A DNA stretch of 52,442 bases from an uncultured Erysipelotrichaceae bacterium (GTDB lineage: Bacteria > Bacillota_I > Bacilli_A > Erysipelotrichales > Erysipelotrichaceae), in the NCBI GenBank assembly GCA_947649125.1, contig CANSQL010000014.1, forward strand, positions 1 to 52,442, in the 5' to 3' direction. This document shows positions 49,677 through 52,442 of the stretch, in pieces; the first letter of the stretch is position 1; each line of letters begins with the position of its first letter. Below the pieces are notes generated by a model. That model made no database searches. It had not been told where the DNA came from and worked only from the letters and a program-made list of their open reading frames with translations. The translations under genes were made by a program, and so were the position numbers.

Positions 49677-51944
49677 CTATATTTCACTTGCTTCCTTTTC
49701 GGATTTCTTTATTAATGTAAGCGCATGTTGAATCACCCTTTGTACTTCATCGGCTGTTTCCGTATGAAAATTGAGAAAGATTGCCGATGCAGGCTCGCTC
49801 AGCGCAAACACCTCATTGTCTAACAGATGAATACGGCAATCGGCATCACCGTATAACGGATAACGGCGTTTTTTCATATCCTCTAAAAAATACGAATGCT
49901 TATGACATAAGCCGCAAGGCTTTTTTGTTTCCTGATGACAAGTGTGAATCACACAGTATTCGCTCAGCATCAATTCCTCACGCCCATAGCCATATGTGAT
50001 AAATGCACCCTTTTGATGATATCGTTGATAAAAGGCTTGTTTCAATGCCGCTGCCTGTTCCCTGTTGCATTCATTCGATAAAATGATTGCCTTCACTCCG
50101 AGTGAGAATAAAAATGCTGCGGCATAGGAATTCGTACAGTTCATAAAATGCTCTGCGATGCTGTCATGTTCCGTACAGCCGCTGATTTCACATGCCATAA
50201 CAGGGGCCTTAGGATACGCTTCCTTCATAACTCGTTTACCGTAATACCCCAGCTCATTATATGACTTTTTCATGCGTTCAAACAAGAGCTGTTCCCCGTA
50301 AAGCTGCACTTGAAACGCTGCGGCCGCTTTCAGTTGTTCCTCATTTATCACCTTTATAAACAGTCCGGAAATCGGTGTACATAAAGGCTGTCTTTGATAA
50401 GCTGATATGCCGCGGTTCAAACATGCAATGCGCTGCTCATACAGCTTTGATAATACCGTTCGACGCATCGCATTGAGCTCCTTGATCGGCATCGTACAGT
50501 TATCATCCGCATCGATATGAATCGAGTCACAATAAAAAATCGTATCCTTGGTTTTATTCAGTTGTTGAAAAATACGCTCTTTGCTTAGCGGTGTTTTCAG
50601 TGCCGCTTCTACTAAAGCTTCACTAACTGCCTCACAGGTATGTCCTAAATCATCATTTACACGCAGCACTGCCGGCTGATTCATTCGTAACTCGAAATTC
50701 ATCACAACGCCGACTCTGCGCTCGCCCTGTTCATAGCTTTTCCGTAATTCCTCGAGCTGTATTTTATCACTGGTCTTTACCACTCGACTGTGCTTCGGTA
50801 CATAGCCGTCAACCTCTACCTCAACAATGCTCCCCGCTTCCCCGCGATTTACCAACAGCTGATTATGATACAGCTTATTCACCATGCAGCCGACATCCTC
50901 TTTATCGGTAATAAAGCGAATACCGTCATGCTGGTAAAGCGGTGCGCTCAGTTGAATACTGACTCGGTTTTGCTTTCGCGCCAAAACCTTACCGACAGGG
51001 ATTCCGATATGATTCGGCCGCTCATGGTTGATAAACGCTTTATCGTGCTGATGAAACATCAAGCCGGAGGTAAAACCGCGATTGAACACCTTGCACATTT
51101 CCTTGGTCGCATGATGATAATCCAATGCCGTATCCTGATAATAAGCATCGATTGCCTTACGATACAAGGCTGTCATCAGCGCCACATATTCAGGGCGCTT
51201 CATTCTGCCTTCAATTTTAAATGATGTCACACCTGCCGCGATTAATTTCGGTACTTGCTGAAGCGTATTCAAATCCTTGGGGCTGATCAAATAATCACCC
51301 TCTTGCTTCACATAGTGAACTGTATGATCCTGCTTATAGCCTAATCGATATTTCATCCGGCACATTTGGGCACAGGCTCCGCGATTCCCGCTGCGATTCA
51401 GCTTCTTTGCGCTCATCAGGCATTGCCCGCTGTAGGAAACACAAATCGCCCCCTGCACAAAAACCTCAAGCTCTATCCCTGATTTTGCATAGCGCTCGAT
51501 ATCCTCAATCAGCGTTTCTCGCGGTAAGACAATGCGTGAAAAGCCAAGCTCTGCCATTTTACGTATTCCTGCTTCATTATGAATATGAAGCTGAGTAGAC
51601 GCATGACATTCCATATCGGGAAAGCATTGTGAAACAACATCAAATAAACCCAAGTCCTGTATAATCAAAGCATCGGCACCCTGTTCATATAAAAAGCGTG
51701 CATATGCGATCGCATCCTCGATTTCATCTTCATATAACAGTGTATTCATTGTGACATAGACCTTCACTCCATAGCCATGTGCATAACGAATTGCTTCGCT
51801 CATTCGCTCATAATCAAAATTATCACTGTATACGCGTGCATTGAATTGGTGCCCGCCTAAGTATACAGCATCACAGCCGTTTTGTACTGCCGCATACAAG
51901 GCCTCCATCGATCCTGCCGGTGCTAATAGCTCTACCCTTCGCAT
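49677..51944 (-). CDS. U32-family protein with DUF3656, RlhA-like
   Basis: A 755-residue protein. The N-terminal U32 domain (about 1-330) has LLAPAGSMEALYAAVQNG, AVYLGG, ASTQLHIHN and the Cys-containing segment GQCLMSAKKLNRSGNRGACAQMC, typical of the Fe-S-cluster or hydroxylation enzymes of this family. The C-terminal part (about 340-755) contains a DUF3656-like region, and a cysteine-rich HTCHQETKKPCGLCHKH near the end. Members with this architecture (RlhA) add a 5-hydroxyl to C2501 of 23S rRNA; members without it (TrhP) act on tRNA U34. The labels protease or collagenase are historical. A good promoter precedes it. Confidence 0.87.
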   Translation of the reverse strand: MRRVELLAPAGSMEALYAAVQNGCDAVYLGGHQFNARVYSDNFDYERMSEAIRYAHGYGVKVYVTMNTLLYEDEIEDAIAYARFLYEQGADALIIQDLGLFDVVSQCFPDMECHASTQLHIHNEAGIRKMAELGFSRIVLPRETLIEDIERYAKSGIELEVFVQGAICVSYSGQCLMSAKKLNRSGNRGACAQMCRMKYRLGYKQDHTVHYVKQEGDYLISPKDLNTLQQVPKLIAAGVTSFKIEGRMKRPEYVALMTALYRKAIDAYYQDTALDYHHATKEMCKVFNRGFTSGLMFHQHDKAFINHERPNHIGIPVGKVLARKQNRVSIQLSAPLYQHDGIRFITDKEDVGCMVNKLYHNQLLVNRGEAGSIVEVEVDGYVPKHSRVVKTSDKIQLEELRKSYEQGERRVGVVMNFELRMNQPAVLRVNDDLGHTCEAVSEALVEAALKTPLSKERIFQQLNKTKDTIFYCDSIHIDADDNCTMPIKELNAMRRTVLSKLYEQRIACLNRGISAYQRQPLCTPISGLFIKVINEEQLKAAAAFQVQLYGEQLLFERMKKSYNELGYYGKRVMKEAYPKAPVMACEISGCTEHDSIAEHFMNCTNSYAAAFLFSLGVKAIILSNECNREQAAALKQAFYQRYHQKGAFITYGYGREELMLSEYCVIHTCHQETKKPCGLCHKHSYFLEDMKKRRYPLYGDADCRIHLLDNEVFALSEPASAIFLNFHTETADEVQRVIQHALTLIKKSEKEASEI

Positions 51945-51965
51945 GTCATTCCTTCTTTCCTCAAC

Positions 51966-51994
51966 ATTGTAGCGGATATATTAAAAAATTACAA
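51966..51994 (-). promoter_or_regulatory. Promoter of U32 gene
   Basis: TTGTAA (51994-51989) and TACAAT (51971-51966) with an exact 17-bp spacer on the minus strand; the ATG at 51944 lies 21 bp downstream. Confidence 0.7.
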
Positions 51995-52023
51995 GTAAAT
52001 CACATGGTTCCGTTCAATCATAA

Positions 52024-52066
52024 TCGTTAAGAGTTGACTGTTTATCCTATGATGACTGGTTAACGA
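52024..52066. repeat. Inverted repeat between U32 and CopZ-like genes
   Basis: TCGTTAA (52024-52030) and TTAACGA (52060-52066), 7 bp each with a 29-base spacer; in the divergent promoter region. May be an operator; function not known. Confidence 0.35.
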
Positions 52067-52154
52067 TAGCTTCAATTAATAAGATGACGAGTTCAAGAAG
52101 CATAAGTGCAGTATTTTGTGAGAGGTGTGTTATAATAATGACGAGGTGATAAAA

Positions 52155-52361
52155 ATGAAAGTGGTATTACAAGTACAGGGTATGATGTGTGCACATTGTG
52201 AAAATCGTGTCGTTCAAGCCTGTAAGGAATTAGACGGTTTAAATGAAATACATGCGAGCGCTGCTGAAAACAAGGTTGAATGTGATTATGATGAAGCTAA
52301 ACTCAATGTCGCACAAATCAAGGAAACAATTGAAGCAGTCGGCTATGATGTAGTTGAATAA
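52155..52361 (+). CDS. copZ: CopZ-like heavy-metal chaperone
   Basis: A 68-residue HMA-domain protein. It starts MKVVLQVQGMMCAHCENRV with the metal-binding MxCAHC motif, and ends ETIEAVGYDVVE. The fold ends in the usual IEAxGYxV strand. It probably carries Cu(I) to a P-type ATPase not in this window. GAGGTG precedes the ATG at 52155; the longer in-frame GTG at 52125 is less likely. A TATAAT box (52131-52136) lies 18 bp upstream, so the mRNA leader must be very short if it is used. No CopY-type operator was seen. Confidence 0.85.
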   Translation: MKVVLQVQGMMCAHCENRVVQACKELDGLNEIHASAAENKVECDYDEAKLNVAQIKETIEAVGYDVVE

Positions 52362-52393
52362 TCCGGTACTTTTTTTGAATCAATATTATCAAA

Positions 52394-52435
52394 ACCACGC
52401 CTAAAAGACGTGGTATGAACTTGCCCTGTAAGGGC
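52394..52435 (+). mobile_element. Possible IS200/IS605-family end (two tandem palindromes)
   Basis: Two hairpins at the window edge: ACCACG/CGTGGT (52394-52414, with an inner CT/AG pair) and GCCCT/AGGGC (52423-52435). They follow the copZ stop after about 30 bp and have no T-run, so they are not a good terminator. Paired imperfect palindromes like these, with ATGAAC between, resemble the sub-terminal hairpins of IS200/IS605 elements. The element itself would lie beyond the window. Recognition is by general resemblance only. Confidence 0.35.
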
Positions 52436-52442
52436 CTGTTGT

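Noticed and set aside
52131-52136. Strong copper-responsive promoter of copZ
   Set aside because: A TATAAT box is present, but no CopY or CsoR operator could be recognised and no good -35 box lies at 17 bp.
1-52442. CRISPR array, prophage or rRNA operon
   Set aside because: No regularly spaced repeats, phage structural genes or rRNA sequences were seen anywhere in the window.

Overview
This window reads as a stretch of chromosome from a low-to-moderate GC Gram-positive bacterium (Bacillota). The evidence is: AGGAGG-type ribosome sites before most genes; the block cysS-mrnC-rlmB-sigH-like-rpmG-secE-nusG; the cdaA-ybbR-glmM operon; two LytR-CpsA-Psr (LCP) proteins; Veg- and YjzC-like small proteins; and simple TTGACA/TATAAT-type promoters. 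The style of the proteins (membrane-anchored MurF-like ligase, LCP proteins with an inserted binding-protein-like domain, Cys-tailed M23 hydrolase) suggests class Erysipelotrichia. That placement is inference and was not tested by a search. Nearly every gene is housekeeping, no complete mobile element is present, and most genes lie on the minus strand.

Layout. 1-2423: 5' part of a very large secreted Ig/cadherin-like surface protein, cut by the window edge. 2749-7379: a GNAT acetyltransferase, then two paralogous LCP cell-wall ligases on the plus strand. 7404-10523: AlaX-type alanyl-tRNA editing protein, a lipoprotein and an unrecognised 410-residue protein. 10677-12969: RlmI-like methyltransferase and the Mg2+ channel MgtE, convergent. 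13114-16596: alpha/beta hydrolase, MurF-like ligase and Ddl in one operon. 16760-18760: two-component system. 18930-23126: cdaA-cdaR-glmM (c-di-AMP and UDP-GlcNAc supply). 23220-24883: HAD phosphatase, YjzC-like protein, ASCH protein. 25109-28599: heterodimeric ABC exporter. 28692-34859: uracil-DNA glycosylase, thioredoxin-like lipoprotein, a glycosylasparaginase-cutC-uup operon and a FUSC-type membrane protein. 34936-35196: Veg-like protein. 35203-39094: ftsE-ftsX-M23 hydrolase-ftsX. 39377-43846: small membrane protein, nusG-secE-rpmG-sigma-rlmB-mrnC-cysS. 44159-46311: HMA-fold protein lacking CxxC, DUF4440-like protein, tRNA-Leu(GAG) and a CAP-domain secreted protein. 46452-49549: HAD phosphatase, proB, proA. 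49677-51944: U32 protease-family RNA-modification protein. 52155-52361: CopZ-like chaperone, followed at the edge by two palindromes that resemble an IS200/IS605 end.

The main theme is cell-envelope building and remodelling: the LCP proteins attach wall glycopolymers; Ddl and the MurF-like ligase finish the peptidoglycan stem peptide; GlmM makes the amino-sugar precursor under c-di-AMP-linked control; FtsEX with its M23 partner opens the wall at division; and the CAP and Ig-like proteins are displayed outside. The most unusual items are the duplicated, non-identical FtsX genes flanking one hydrolase under a single FtsE; the MurF-like protein whose N-terminal substrate domain is replaced by membrane helices; the LCP proteins carrying a solute-binding-protein-like domain and complementary losses of conserved arginines; and CdaA with a charged tail of about 220 residues. 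No CRISPR array, defence island, phage or rRNA operon was seen.
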